A stretch of DNA of 64,000 nucleotides, taken from positions 62,001-126,000 of the forward strand of contig NZ_LS422986.1 in assembly GCF_900411375.1 (NCBI RefSeq), read 5' to 3'. This DNA comes from Lentilactobacillus raoultii (GTDB lineage Bacteria > Bacillota > Bacilli > Lactobacillales > Lactobacillaceae). A program made the position numbers and the translations under genes. Positions 50,673-59,935 of this stretch are shown piece after piece. Numbering within the stretch: position 1 is the first letter of the stretch; each line of letters begins with the position of its first letter. The notes beneath the pieces are model-generated. The model was not told where the DNA came from, did not search any database, and worked only from the letters and a program-made list of their open reading frames with translations.

Positions 50673-52039
50673 TTATAATTATTATTCGCTCGATTCGTGG
50701 TCTTCAAATTAGCATTCATGCCACGACTGGCTGTTGATAATGCTTTGGAGATACTACCACCGTCATAAACGGTTTCCATCGACGTCTCCTCCAGCTCTCG
50801 AGTTAACTGCATCCCCTCCATCAAAATTCCTGAGTTGGTGTGGTTCGGCTTGGCAGCCGCTAACTGTTCACCAGGAACCCTAGCTTCTGGTTGCTTTTTA
50901 TACAAGCTCTTTAAAGCCGGCTGACTTTGCGACTTGCTGTTAAGCGCCAGATAACCAGTGGCCTTTTGCCAATTAGCCTGACTGTCCGGTCGTTCTGCAT
51001 ACTTGATAAATTCAAAGGCGCCTTTTTGAACTTTAGATGGTTTATCATTTGAAATCCAAAGTGCCGCACCACCAATCCCGACTCCGTTGGCTTTTTTGCC
51101 ATCGGGATGTGGGAAGTATGAAATTCCCAGCTTATTTTTATTACCGGTCGTTAACTGGCCAATGTAAGCTGATGATTGAACAAAGATACCTAGTTTCCCG
51201 GCAAGAAAAGCTGCGATTTCATTAGTTTCCGCACTGGCACCGGATCCGTAGTTCACAAAATCGCCCGATTTAATATTGGTTCGAATCCATTTCAGGTAAT
51301 TAACCGTCGTTGGATTTTTTAAATTAATTTTTGTCGGATTACCGGTGTGTCCATCCCCGTGATTAACCAGCGACGTTTTCGCGTTCGCCAAAGCTTCTTC
51401 CATTAACCAGCCGTAAATTTCCATCGTCATCCCCTTTACCTGATGATGCGACCGCTTATAAAGTTGTTCGGCTACCCGGGTGACATCACTGTAACTCGGT
51501 GATTTAGCTGGTGGTGTAATGTGATATTTCTTCAACAGACTGGCATTATAATAAAGAACCGGCTGAGAGGTGTTAAACGGCATTGCCAACTGCTGACCCT
51601 TGTTTGAATAAAATGATCGGGCAACTGGTGAAATGTCTTTTACGTTGTAGTTCTCCTTGTCAATAAACTTCTGAACCGGCGTCGTGTACTTGCTGTGCAT
51701 CATTTGGGCCGTTGAAATATCAAAGGACTGAAACAACGCCGGCGAAGCATTTGAGCCATGGCTTTGAATAATCTTTTGAACGGCTTCGTCATAGGCGCCT
51801 TCATACTGAGGAATGACTTCGTATTTATTCTGCGATTTATTAAACTTATCAACCATTTGGTCCAGCGCGACTTCAGCGGGACCGCCCATTTCGTGCCAAA
51901 AAACAATCGGTGTTCGACCAGCTTTAGCAGAGGTTTGTTTATGTGCCGATGTATAAACCAACGCGCCCATCGCTACAACCACGACCACTAGGACCGGCCA
52001 AAAGTGGGCTCTTAAAAAGGCTGTCACTTTTTGAATCAT
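50669..52039 (-). CDS. ugpB: Glycerol-3-phosphate ABC transporter substrate-binding protein
   Basis: 456 residues. It has an N-terminal hydrophobic segment (about 12-30) with no lipobox Cys, so membrane tethering is by an uncleaved helix. The mature start IVFWHEMGGPAEVALDQMVDKFN, key part FWHEMGGPAEVALDQMV, and PALFQSFDISTAQMM match UgpB-type family 1 binding proteins. It binds sn-glycerol-3-phosphate or glycerophosphodiesters outside the cell. ATG 52039 overlaps the ugpE stop. A maltose-type sugar is less likely given the phosphodiesterase downstream and Pho boxes upstream. Confidence 0.88.
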   Translation of the reverse strand: MIQKVTAFLRAHFWPVLVVVVVAMGALVYTSAHKQTSAKAGRTPIVFWHEMGGPAEVALDQMVDKFNKSQNKYEVIPQYEGAYDEAVQKIIQSHGSNASPALFQSFDISTAQMMHSKYTTPVQKFIDKENYNVKDISPVARSFYSNKGQQLAMPFNTSQPVLYYNASLLKKYHITPPAKSPSYSDVTRVAEQLYKRSHHQVKGMTMEIYGWLMEEALANAKTSLVNHGDGHTGNPTKINLKNPTTVNYLKWIRTNIKSGDFVNYGSGASAETNEIAAFLAGKLGIFVQSSAYIGQLTTGNKNKLGISYFPHPDGKKANGVGIGGAALWISNDKPSKVQKGAFEFIKYAERPDSQANWQKATGYLALNSKSQSQPALKSLYKKQPEARVPGEQLAAAKPNHTNSGILMEGMQLTRELEETSMETVYDGGSISKALSTASRGMNANLKTTNRANNNYK

Positions 52040-52866
52040 TTAACCGCACCTTCATTCATTCCGGATTTGAAGTAATGCTGACCAACAAATAGAACAATCA
52101 AAGTTGGAATGACTACGATTGCTGCCGTTGCTTGAATCATTCCCCAATCATTGAAAGTTTCTTCAGATTGCAGTTGTCGCAGTCCATTTTGAACGGGCCG
52201 AAAAGCATTACTGAAGGTCGTCAACATTGGCCACAGATATTGATTCCATGCACCCAAGAAACTGTATGCACCAAGTGTAATTAGGCTAATCCGATTATAC
52301 GGCAGCACCATTTTCCAATAAAATTGAAAGTGGCCCAATCCTTCGATATCCGCTGCTTCCTTTAGTTCAGCCGGCATTTGCATGAAGGATTGCCGTAACA
52401 TAAACGTTCCAAAGGCAGAGGTTAAAAACGGCACAATCATGGCCGAATAGGTATTTAATAGGCCCATTCCTTTAATGGTCATGAAGTTTGGAATAATTTC
52501 AGCTTCAAATGGCAGCATCATCGTTGCCAAAAAGAGGATAAACAGTACTTTTCGACCTTTAAATCGAAGAAATACAAAGGCATAAGCACTCATTGAGCAA
52601 AAGATGAGTTGCGCAATGGTCGTAATAGTAGAAATCCATAAACTATTTCCCAAATATTGAAGAATCGGTGTTTGTTTAAAGGCATTTACATAGTTGGTCA
52701 AAGAAATATGAAGACTTAGAAAATTTCCTTTTGCAATATCCATAGTGGGTAAGAGACTGGTCCAAAGACCGATCAGAAACGGCCCTAACACCACAACGGT
52801 TAAAATAATTAGTAAGACATAATTCAAAATTTTTTGAGGTAACTTTTGTTTCGCAACCATTTCCAT
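52036..52866 (-). CDS. ugpE: Glycerol-3-phosphate ABC transporter permease
   Basis: 276 residues with six membrane segments and the docking loop ELKEAADIEGLGHFQFYWKM, key part EAADIEGLGHFQFYWK (about 180-195). FLTSAFGTFMLRQSFMQMP is typical of UgpE/MalG permeases. ATG 52866 overlaps the ugpA stop (TGATG). Forms the channel with UgpA. Confidence 0.9.
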   Translation of the reverse strand: MEMVAKQKLPQKILNYVLLIILTVVVLGPFLIGLWTSLLPTMDIAKGNFLSLHISLTNYVNAFKQTPILQYLGNSLWISTITTIAQLIFCSMSAYAFVFLRFKGRKVLFILFLATMMLPFEAEIIPNFMTIKGMGLLNTYSAMIVPFLTSAFGTFMLRQSFMQMPAELKEAADIEGLGHFQFYWKMVLPYNRISLITLGAYSFLGAWNQYLWPMLTTFSNAFRPVQNGLRQLQSEETFNDWGMIQATAAIVVIPTLIVLFVGQHYFKSGMNEGAVK

Positions 52867-53828
52867 CAGTAGTTCACCCGCTTTTCCAAAACTTTGAACT
52901 GAATCAACGTGAAGATGGCAATAATAATCGTTAAGATTAACGACTCCGCACTGGCTTGAGCATAATTACCACTATAGAAAGCGTCCTTATAGATTCGATA
53001 AACCAGCATGTTAGTCGCGTTGGTTGGACCGCCTTTAGTCATTAGGTCAATTAAGCCGAAGCTCTTAAAGCCTTCAATTAATGTGATAATCGACACGAAG
53101 AACAAGGTTGGTGAAATCATTGGGATCGTGATGTGAAATAACTGGTGACGCGGTGTGGCCCCTTCGATACTGGCGGCTTCATATAGTGTTGTTGGTACCG
53201 ACTGCATGGCACCCAGTAAAATCAAAAAGGTAAAGCCCAGGTTCATCCAAACCGTTGTAATAATAACTGCCAACATGGCCCAACCGGGATCCGTCAACCA
53301 ATTGATTTGTGGTAAATGAAGCCAAGTGCTAACCAGTGATAGGAATCCGGTTGATGGGTTAAAAATAAATAGCCAGAAGATTGCCGCTACTGAAACCGAA
53401 ACCCCCATGGTGGCTGAGAATAGCGTCCGGAAGATTCCAATGCCGGCAAGTTGCTTATTCGCGTAATTGGCCAAAATTAGTCCAAGAACAATCGTAATTG
53501 CCGTAACGGCCAAAACATAGACCATAGTCACGCCCAAACTGGAAAGATAATCGGCCGACGTTAACAAACTAATGTAGTTTGACAAGCCAACAAAGACCGT
53601 TGGTTTACCAACCGTGTTTGTCAAAAATAGACTTAAGTAAAGGGTTCGAAACATTGGATAAAATATGAAAACACCCAGAATTAGCAGTGAGGGTCCTAAA
53701 AAGATCCATGCATAATATTTATCCTTCGCATTTAACCAAAAGCCGGCTTCACTTTTTGCCGCTTTTGAATTCGTTTTATGAGAAGCAACTGGGGTTGTTG
53801 AAGAATGAGTGGCAGGTGATTTAAGCAT
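52866..53828 (-). CDS. ugpA: Glycerol-3-phosphate ABC transporter permease
   Basis: 320 residues from ATG 53828, after GGAGG; the frame runs open upstream only because it passes through the shifted end of ugpC. A Ser/Thr/Lys-rich N-terminal tail (about 30 residues) precedes six membrane segments. Docking loop LYEAASIEGATPRHQLFHI, key part YEAASIEGATPRHQLF. GGPTNATNMLVYRIYKDAF matches UgpA/MalF-type permeases. The start overlaps the proper stop of ugpC, as expected for a coupled operon. Confidence 0.9.
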   Translation of the reverse strand: MLKSPATHSSTTPVASHKTNSKAAKSEAGFWLNAKDKYYAWIFLGPSLLILGVFIFYPMFRTLYLSLFLTNTVGKPTVFVGLSNYISLLTSADYLSSLGVTMVYVLAVTAITIVLGLILANYANKQLAGIGIFRTLFSATMGVSVSVAAIFWLFIFNPSTGFLSLVSTWLHLPQINWLTDPGWAMLAVIITTVWMNLGFTFLILLGAMQSVPTTLYEAASIEGATPRHQLFHITIPMISPTLFFVSIITLIEGFKSFGLIDLMTKGGPTNATNMLVYRIYKDAFYSGNYAQASAESLILTIIIAIFTLIQFKVLEKRVNY

Positions 53829-54916
53829 TGGCAACCGCCTCCTTCGCCAAATCAATTCGTTGACCCTGATCATCAAAGAATAATAGGTGAGAACCGATGC
53901 CGACTTTAACTGGCTCATACCCCCGGAAACTGACTTGACCGGGTAGTACAATGCGGACATCACCACCGCTATTTAGGGGTGGCGTAAACAATCGTTTCAT
54001 TTCCTAAAAATTCAGTATTTTTCACCACCGCATTGGCATCTACTGATGAGGCTGCTGATGAAACGGTCATCTCATCCGGTCGAACGCCAACTCGCAATTG
54101 ATCACGGGGAACTTCTTCATCCAAAGCCAATTGCAGATCATTTGAACCGATGGTTAATAAATGATGATTTTTTGCTGAGCGTTTGGCCGACAAAATATTG
54201 ATTTGTGGGGTGCCAAAGAATTGCGCCACAAATTCGTTTTCTGGATTTTGATAAATTTCCGAAGGCGTCCCAATCTGTTGAACATGCTGATCATTTAATA
54301 CCATGATGTGATCGGCCATGGTCATCGCTTCGACCTGGTCGTGTGTCACGTAAATCAACGTTAAACCTAATTTCCGCTGCAACTGATAAATCTCCTGACG
54401 CATTTTAATCCGAAGTTGCGCATCCAAGTTCGACAGCGGTTCGTCCATCAAACAAATTTCTGCATCACTGGCAACTGCTCGGGCCAAAGCAACCCGTTGA
54501 CGTTGACCACCTGACAATTCACGCGGTTTTCGTTTGCTAAAGTCAGTTAGATTAACCATTTTCAAAGCATGTTCCACCCGCTGCTGGACATCGGACTGGC
54601 TCAGCTTTCGGGCCTTCAACCCAAAGGCCACGTTATCCCAAACACTTAGAAACGGATATAATGCGTAATTTTGAAATACCATGGTTAATTTTCGGGCTTT
54701 TGGTGGTAATTCATTGACAACCTGATCATTGATTCGCACCTCGCCATCCGTAATTGGCGTCAAGCCGGCGATCATTCGTAACAACGTACTTTTTCCACAA
54801 CCAGAGGGTCCAACAATCACGAAAAACTCGCCGGTTTGAACCTCGGCTGAAACATTTTCCAATACTTTCGTTTGTTGATCATAATCTTTTCGAACATTTC
54901 TCAACGAAATTGACAC
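53821..54916 (-). pseudogene. ugpC: Glycerol-3-phosphate ABC transporter ATPase, frameshifted near the 3' end
   Basis: Residues 1-310 are intact: Walker A GPSGCGKST (about 37-45), signature LSGGQRQRVALARA, Walker B CLMDEPLSNLDAQL, and the start of the TOBE region VGVRPDEMTV. At a CCCC run near 53981 the frame shifts and the protein stops after IVYATPK at 53969. One frame over, the expected end continues LNSGGDVRIVLPGQVSF ... GSHLLFFDDQ to a stop at 53821, which overlaps the ugpA start. The total of 1096 bases is one more than a multiple of three, so a single inserted C explains it. A 315-residue protein lacking the last TOBE strands may still work; polymerase slippage or sequencing error are alternatives. 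Confidence 0.8.
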
Positions 54917-54970
54917 ATTGACTCACCTCAACTTAGTTATTTTAACTACATCATCATTGTGGCAGTTCAA

Positions 54971-55009
54971 TGTAAAACCTATGTTGAAAGAGTGTAAAAG
55001 TGATGTAAA
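54971..55009 (-). promoter_or_regulatory. PhoP box array upstream of ugpC
   Basis: On the minus strand TTTACA, TTTACA, TCAACA and TTTACA occur at exact 11-base intervals (plus-strand starts 55004, 54993, 54982, 54971). This equals the TTNACA-N5 repeats bound by PhoP in Gram-positive bacteria. A TTAAAAT -10-like box lies near 54943-54949 and ugpC starts at 54916. Phosphate-starvation activation of the operon follows. Confidence 0.8.
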
Positions 55010-55182
55010 GAGTTGAAAAGATGCCAAGCATCCCCATATGTTCTAATGAAAATACTTGGCGTTTATGTACAACATGGCGTTAAAAAGCAATCTTATGAAT
55101 TGTTTTCAGAAAAAGATGATCTATAATTAAATAGGCATTGAAATATAGTGAAACACACAAATTTAAGGAGTGATTCATCAAC

Positions 55183-56427
55183 ATGAAAACTTTGACAACC
55201 AATCGTGATCGGACACTATCGCTGATTTTTAAAGTGCAGTGTCTATTGATTTTCATTACTTTAACTGGGAACCTTTGGTTGAATTTTCAAAATAGCTTAA
55301 GTGATTTTGGCGGCTTTTCTACCATTGTTATTTTGATATTGACTGCCCTATTAGGATTCTTAATTCCAAAGATTAGCCAACCGGCAACCAACTCACTCCT
55401 TAATCAGATCACTAAAACAGTTGTCCGCTTAATTGTAACGGCCTTTTTCCCAACTGCTGCATTCGCCAGTATTGCATTATTACTCCACCCACTAATTACT
55501 CAGGTTCATCTCACCAAGATGCCGATTATCTATCTCGCATTTTTAATGAGTCTTATTAACTTAATTCCATACTTAAAATTGTTATCAGCCAGTGAACCGC
55601 GTTCAATCACCAGAATGATGTTTATTTTCAGTTACCTATTTTATTTCCCAACTGCTTTTAACCAGTTAGAAATCTTAGGGTATGATGTTAGCGATCAATT
55701 TAACGTCTGGATAACCTTTAACCCGACCATTACCCTTTTAATTCTAGCGTACCTCTTTCTTTTTGCTTCGACTTTTTACATCATGATCCGCTGGGGATTC
55801 AGTCTGCCAAAACTCAAGCTCAATTCCAAAGTCAATTTTGGCTGGCTTATATTAATAATCGCCCCAACTCTCTTAGAATTAACGGAACCCGCCAGAAGTT
55901 GGCAAGGCTTATTGCACCATTTAACGCCCCATGTTGTAAGCGGCCCCATAACTTACCTGATTGTTATTATCATAACGGTTTGCTGCTACGAAGAAATCAT
56001 TTTTCGGTACGCCCTATTATGGCCCTTATCGCAGACGAATAAACGACCGGCCAGCTTTTCTCAGATGACCAGCGGCATTCTCATAAGCAGTCTTTTGTTT
56101 AGTTTTTGGCACTTCACAAATCTTCAAACTAACGGCTTGACAGCCACACTCTTGCAGGTCGCTAGTGCAATTGGGACAGGCTTTATCTTGGCAACCATCT
56201 GTTTATATACTGGTACAATCTGGATTGGCGTTATTCTTCACAGCTTGATGGATTTAGTCTCCACAACCAGTGTTTCCAGCGTGTTCTCTCAGACACCGAA
56301 TCTTTTCGAAACAGGCTTTATGTTAATTGTTGCCGGGATAGAAATAAGTTGCGCGATTCTCCTATTACTAAGCAAATCCAATCAACTAGCTTTTAGACAA
56401 ACGATGAATCGAATTAAAATTAGTTGA
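55183..56427 (+). CDS. CPBP-family intramembrane metalloprotease, large
   Basis: 414 residues, ATG 55183 after AAGGAGTG. About eleven membrane segments; the CPBP core is C-terminal: CCYEEIIFRYALLW (EExxxR, about 268-281), LLFSFWHFTN and VILHSLMDLV. An N-terminal half of extra helices makes it longer than usual (about 200-300). Role in peptide processing or immunity is plausible given two class III bacteriocin genes nearby, but not shown. No partner gene; a terminator follows. Confidence 0.85.
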   Translation: MKTLTTNRDRTLSLIFKVQCLLIFITLTGNLWLNFQNSLSDFGGFSTIVILILTALLGFLIPKISQPATNSLLNQITKTVVRLIVTAFFPTAAFASIALLLHPLITQVHLTKMPIIYLAFLMSLINLIPYLKLLSASEPRSITRMMFIFSYLFYFPTAFNQLEILGYDVSDQFNVWITFNPTITLLILAYLFLFASTFYIMIRWGFSLPKLKLNSKVNFGWLILIIAPTLLELTEPARSWQGLLHHLTPHVVSGPITYLIVIIITVCCYEEIIFRYALLWPLSQTNKRPASFSQMTSGILISSLLFSFWHFTNLQTNGLTATLLQVASAIGTGFILATICLYTGTIWIGVILHSLMDLVSTTSVSSVFSQTPNLFETGFMLIVAGIEISCAILLLLSKSNQLAFRQTMNRIKIS

Positions 56428-56545
56428 AAGTTGCCATCAGTAATGGACACTGAGGGAATTCCACCCAACTAGCATTTGTTAAATAATATGCAACAAAATT
56501 TGGCGCATTTAGTTGAAGGGGTAATTGCGGAATTATTATTTGAAT

Positions 56546-56588
56546 TTAAAAAGCGTCTCGCCATTAAGTTGACGAAACGCTTTTTAAA
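56546..56588. terminator. Bidirectional terminator
   Basis: TTTAAAAAGCGT and ACGCTTTTTAAA arms with an inner TCG/CGA; placed between the converging CPBP and S24 repressor genes. Confidence 0.85.
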
Positions 56589-56609
56589 CACTGGAAATGA
56601 ATAAAATAG

Positions 56610-57305
56610 TTAGTTGTTTAAAGTCCCAATCACGACCCCCTTGATCGCAAAGGTTTCATTTCCTTGGACATCAATTGGGGCATACTTAGGATTTAGACTA
56701 ATCAGCTGACAATCTTGAGCAGTCTTTTTCAACTTTTTAAGGTAACTGCGGCCATCGACATAGGCAATCACGATTTGGCCATTATCAGCATCCACCGCGG
56801 CCTTTGCCAGGGCGACCTGCTGATCGTGAAATTGCGGTTCCATGGAATCACCGTTAATTTTAACGGCATAGTCAAAGCGGGGCAGTTTACCCTGATAATT
56901 GATTTCATCACGTTCATCGGCGGCGAGTTCTTCCCCGGTTCCCGCCGAGACAACCCCATCCAGTTGCAAGATTTGAGCGGGCAATTGAGCAACTGAACGC
57001 GTTTGTTCAGTCTTGAGACGCTGGGCCAGTTGATAAACGCGTTGCTGATGAGCCGGGGTCAGCTGAGCATAAATTGGCATGATACTAGGACCTTGGTTCA
57101 ATTGACTCAGATCACGTTGGAGCAAATCCGTTGCATCAACGGCAAATAAAGTCGCAATCTTTTCAATAATAGGTAATTTAGGGGTATATTTCCCCGCTTC
57201 CCATTCACTCACCGAGGCGACACTTTTGCGTCCCAGTCGGTGAGCTAATTCGGTTTGGTTCAAATGGTGCTGTTTTCGTAAGTAGCGTAAATTTTGGGCA
57301 AACAT
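56610..57305 (-). CDS. Phage-type XRE/S24 repressor (CI/LexA-like)
   Basis: 231 residues, ATG 57305 after AAGGAGG. N-terminal XRE domain LNQTELAHRLGRKSVASVSEWEAGKYTP, key part LAHRLGRKSVASVSEW (about 21-36). C-terminal S24 peptidase: cleavage region VVSAGTGEEL, catalytic Ser in GDSMEPQF and Lys in YLKKLK. Such proteins repress phage or stress genes and self-cleave upon RecA activation. It is the intact head of prophage debris that includes the holin, ArpU and truncated HTH genes; a related truncated frame lies at 61341. It may control the bacteriocin genes, though no operator is proven. Confidence 0.9.
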   Translation of the reverse strand: MFAQNLRYLRKQHHLNQTELAHRLGRKSVASVSEWEAGKYTPKLPIIEKIATLFAVDATDLLQRDLSQLNQGPSIMPIYAQLTPAHQQRVYQLAQRLKTEQTRSVAQLPAQILQLDGVVSAGTGEELAADERDEINYQGKLPRFDYAVKINGDSMEPQFHDQQVALAKAAVDADNGQIVIAYVDGRSYLKKLKKTAQDCQLISLNPKYAPIDVQGNETFAIKGVVIGTLNN

Positions 57306-57536
57306 CCGATCAGCCTCCTTCTAAGTAGTTATATTATATCATAATTTCGCAAATACCGAATGTTTTCCTTGGTCTTAGTTTTACCGAAGCTTATATTAAA
57401 GACAGTTAGTAAAAATCATCCAAAGCGACTTAGTTTAAAATGCAAAACTCACTAAATTTGAAGGGAGTCAGCTAATGGGCCCAATTAATAAACACGCTCC
57501 AATTCAACGCACTAAACAATTTCTCAAAGATCATTC

Positions 57537-57567
57537 GTCTCGTCATTTATTGATGAGGCTTTTTTTC
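57537..57567 (+). terminator. Terminator upstream of helveticin-like gene 1
   Basis: GTCTCGTCA and TGATGAGGC arms with a T-run. The equivalent hairpin lies at 61471-61506 before gene 2, so the duplicated block begins here. Confidence 0.65.
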
Positions 57568-57569
57568 AT

Positions 57570-57740
57570 TGGCGGAAAAGTGGCGGTGGTTTGGCGGTAA
57601 GTTGTCCGGAAGTGGTCGGTTTTAAGCGCGATAAAGACGATATGCTATCAGTGTCAAATCGATTTGATGCAATAACCGCTGATTTAATACCGGAGTTAAA
57701 TTGGCCAACCAAAATAAATTTAAAGAAAGAAGTCATTATT
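57570..57740 (+). promoter_or_regulatory. Promoter leader of helveticin-like gene 1
   Basis: Three direct repeats TGGCGG start at 57570, 57581 and 57592, exactly 11 bases apart. GTGGTCGGTTTTAA follows, then a TATGCT -10-like box near 57641, then the palindrome TCAAATCGATTTGA at 57654-57667. The segment GGAGTTAAATTGGCCAACC and an AAAGAAAGAAG ribosome site lead to the start. The whole block is repeated before gene 2. Phased repeats above a promoter with a poor -35 suggest an activator. Confidence 0.7.
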
Positions 57741-58721
57741 ATGTCAAGTAACGTCGATGCACATTTGAAATATCGGTTTAAAGGACTCCCCAAGAAGAAC
57801 GTAGTTCAAAAAGTCTATGTTGGCTCAACTTATGTGTACGCCCTCCAATTGTTCAACGCCAACACGGATGTGGTCATTTCACGAGTTAGAAAAGATTCTG
57901 CCAGTGGCTTTAACCTCGACTTCTCAAACGCAGAGAAGATGTATCTCAAAAACTTTGGTCACGGCCAAACGTTTGAATACTTCAGTTACAATGGTCAGGC
58001 CTACTGGTGGATTGTGACCAAGGGAGCCGGCGATTCAGAGAATTGGGGCACGCAGGTCGGGCGGATTCAGTTTGAACCCAATACTGAAGACACCACAACC
58101 TATAATGGGAATACCAGTATTACCCGTTTATCAGCGCTCAGTACGGCGACGACCACTGGCAAAGCCTATGGTCACATTAAGCGAGTTGAGGCCGCTTTAT
58201 CTTCAACGAATGCCCCAGTTTCGGGAGGAACAACCGACCGATTGTTATTGTTAGCTGGAATTGATACCAACAATAATGGGCACTTTACCCTTTACGATAA
58301 TGATAAAGTAAACGCCATGCTTGATACGGTAGATGCTAACCACGGTCATATTCCTTGCAGCAAACTGAAATCAGCGTTGGTTTCAGATCCATACCGTCAG
58401 GTAGCCAACTTAGCATCAAAGCTAACCAGTAATTCGGTTCAGGGATATGATATCTCTGATGGCCGGGCAATCTATATCTCAAGCGGACAGCCTAAGCACG
58501 ATGATCATAAAATTGACCAACCTGGAGTATCAAAATTTTATTGGAGCAATTCTAAGATCGTCAACCATAACTTGCGCAATACAAATTGGTCGGGAGTTAA
58601 CACTGAAGCTGAAGGAATCCAAATTGCCAGTGATTTATATGTTGGCATTTCCTATCATAATGTAGAGGGAACAGCAACAACTGAGAATCGTCTCTACACC
58701 ACGACAAAAGCATCCTGGTAA
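57741..58721 (+). CDS. Helveticin-J-like class III bacteriocin, gene 1
   Basis: 326 residues from ATG 57741 after AAAGAAAGAAG; the frame is open further upstream only through the leader. The length and sequence follow helveticin J (about 333 residues): NVVQKVYVGSTYVYALQLF at the N-terminus, GHGQTFEYFSYNGQAYWWIV, and a C-terminal AEGIQIASDLYVGISYHN. No signal peptide is visible, as in other helveticins. These are large heat-labile antibacterial proteins of lactobacilli. No immunity gene is identified. A second diverged copy lies at 61683. Confidence 0.85.
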   Translation: MSSNVDAHLKYRFKGLPKKNVVQKVYVGSTYVYALQLFNANTDVVISRVRKDSASGFNLDFSNAEKMYLKNFGHGQTFEYFSYNGQAYWWIVTKGAGDSENWGTQVGRIQFEPNTEDTTTYNGNTSITRLSALSTATTTGKAYGHIKRVEAALSSTNAPVSGGTTDRLLLLAGIDTNNNGHFTLYDNDKVNAMLDTVDANHGHIPCSKLKSALVSDPYRQVANLASKLTSNSVQGYDISDGRAIYISSGQPKHDDHKIDQPGVSKFYWSNSKIVNHNLRNTNWSGVNTEAEGIQIASDLYVGISYHNVEGTATTENRLYTTTKASW

Positions 58722-58728
58722 TTAAGTA

Positions 58729-58873
58729 GGAGTGGCTGGGACATAAGTCGAAAAATGGTCGCAAATCAAAGGAATCCCGTGTAATCAGCACGATAAATTG
58801 TTGATTACACGGGATTTTTATTTTTAAAAATAGGTCAAAATTTTGAGTGACACCTTTATGTCCCAGCCTCTCC
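58729..58873. repeat. Nested inverted repeat between helveticin-like gene 1 and secreted protein 2
   Basis: Outer arms GGAGTGGCTGGGACATAA (58729-58746) and TTATGTCCCAGCCTCTCC (58856-58873) match except at one or two bases. Inner arms AATCCCGTGTAATCA (58773-58787) and TGATTACACGGGATT (58802-58816) are perfect and followed by TTTTATTTTT. The inner stem should terminate transcription from both sides. Confidence 0.85.
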
Positions 58874-58931
58874 CTCTTTTTGCTCTTTAGATTCAATTGA
58901 GTGTGAGATTCATCTATAATTAAGTGATAGT

Positions 58932-59684
58932 TTATTCAGGTTTTAAAAAATAAATAATACCATTTCCATAGTCTTTACTATTTTTCCCTGCTATAGTAAA
59001 GGCAACTTGCCACCCAGTAAGATCCTTGACCGTCTGGACGCCCGCTAATCCGTCCTTAAAACGATAAGAACCTTTAATACTAAAGGGAAGTTCTTTTTGT
59101 AAGAACGCATTATAAGAAATTTGGCCGGATTGTAATTGCTTTAAGGATGTCGTCCTACCAATATCGGGAAGCCCGATAGCTTTTAGTTGCTTGTATTGTG
59201 AGCCTAGAATTTTTTGAAGATACTCGCCGCCACTATCACCGGGGTGGTTTTTTAGTTGATTAACAATCCGTTGTAAATAGGGACTATAGATGGTTCCAGG
59301 TAAAGCATTTAGTGTCTGTTGTTTAATGCTCAAATGGTTAATCCGTCGCAGATACCCCCGCCAAACTAATCCTGAGACAGTATTCTCAGGATTCTTAATC
59401 CGGTAAAAGATCCCCGTTTTCTTGCCATTAGTCATTTTATAACTTTTGTAAACGTACCAATTAGTTTTAGAGTAATTACTTAATGAAAACTTTTCCTGAG
59501 TAAGATTATTATTCCAAATAACGGCCTTAGAGCTGTTGGTTTTAGCACGATAGGTTGGTAAAACATTCGCATAGCTTTTGCTCTTAATGGTGTGATAAGG
59601 TCCTGCTGCATGGACCTGAGTTGTGAATCCGATCCCCCAAGCCAATCCACAAACCAATAACCCCTTCACTAATTTATTTAACAT
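58932..59684 (-). CDS. Secreted protein, paralog family member 2
   Basis: 250 residues from ATG 59684, after AAGGAGC; a longer frame to 59774 has no ribosome site. Signal peptide with cleavage after QVHA. The surface module reads AVIWNNNLTQEKFSLSNY, TNWYVYKSYK, GIFYRIKNPENTVSGLVWRGYL, matching the 43927 and 62799 products in order and spacing. The C-terminus is most diverged. It lies opposite helveticin-like gene 1, with the nested hairpin between. Function unknown. Confidence 0.75.
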   Translation of the reverse strand: MLNKLVKGLLVCGLAWGIGFTTQVHAAGPYHTIKSKSYANVLPTYRAKTNSSKAVIWNNNLTQEKFSLSNYSKTNWYVYKSYKMTNGKKTGIFYRIKNPENTVSGLVWRGYLRRINHLSIKQQTLNALPGTIYSPYLQRIVNQLKNHPGDSGGEYLQKILGSQYKQLKAIGLPDIGRTTSLKQLQSGQISYNAFLQKELPFSIKGSYRFKDGLAGVQTVKDLTGWQVAFTIAGKNSKDYGNGIIYFLKPE

Positions 59685-59935
59685 GTTAACGCTCCTTAGA
59701 TAATTTACCTTCAGTATACTAGGCAGCTGACTAAACATAAAATAAGTTGGCTGCGAAATAATTATTGAAAACAATCGGGTTTAGGAAATGTTTTAAATTT
59801 TTAATTTGTTTTAATCAAGTATTAAAAGTGTTCGAAATTAAACATTTTTATCCATTAATATAAACAATTGCTGGTTTTAAATTTAAAAATGCCTTGATCT
59901 AAAAATAAGAATCCTGCGTAATAAATAAAATGCCC

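Noticed and set aside
57475-57600. 41-codon frame (MGPINKHAPIQRT...) with a GAAGGGAG ribosome site before helveticin-like gene 1.
   Set aside because: It runs through the terminator hairpin and the TGGCGG repeats, and gene 2 has no matching frame; probably a remnant or chance.
57591-57740. Longer start for helveticin-like gene 1 adding about 50 residues.
   Set aside because: The added part is the shared non-coding leader; helveticins begin at the ATG with AAAGAAAGAAG, and gene 2 has no equal extension.
57566-57793. Minus-strand frames over both helveticin leaders (57566-57793 and 61451-61741) that resemble each other.
   Set aside because: The resemblance follows from the duplicated leader DNA; no ribosome sites, and they overlap real genes.
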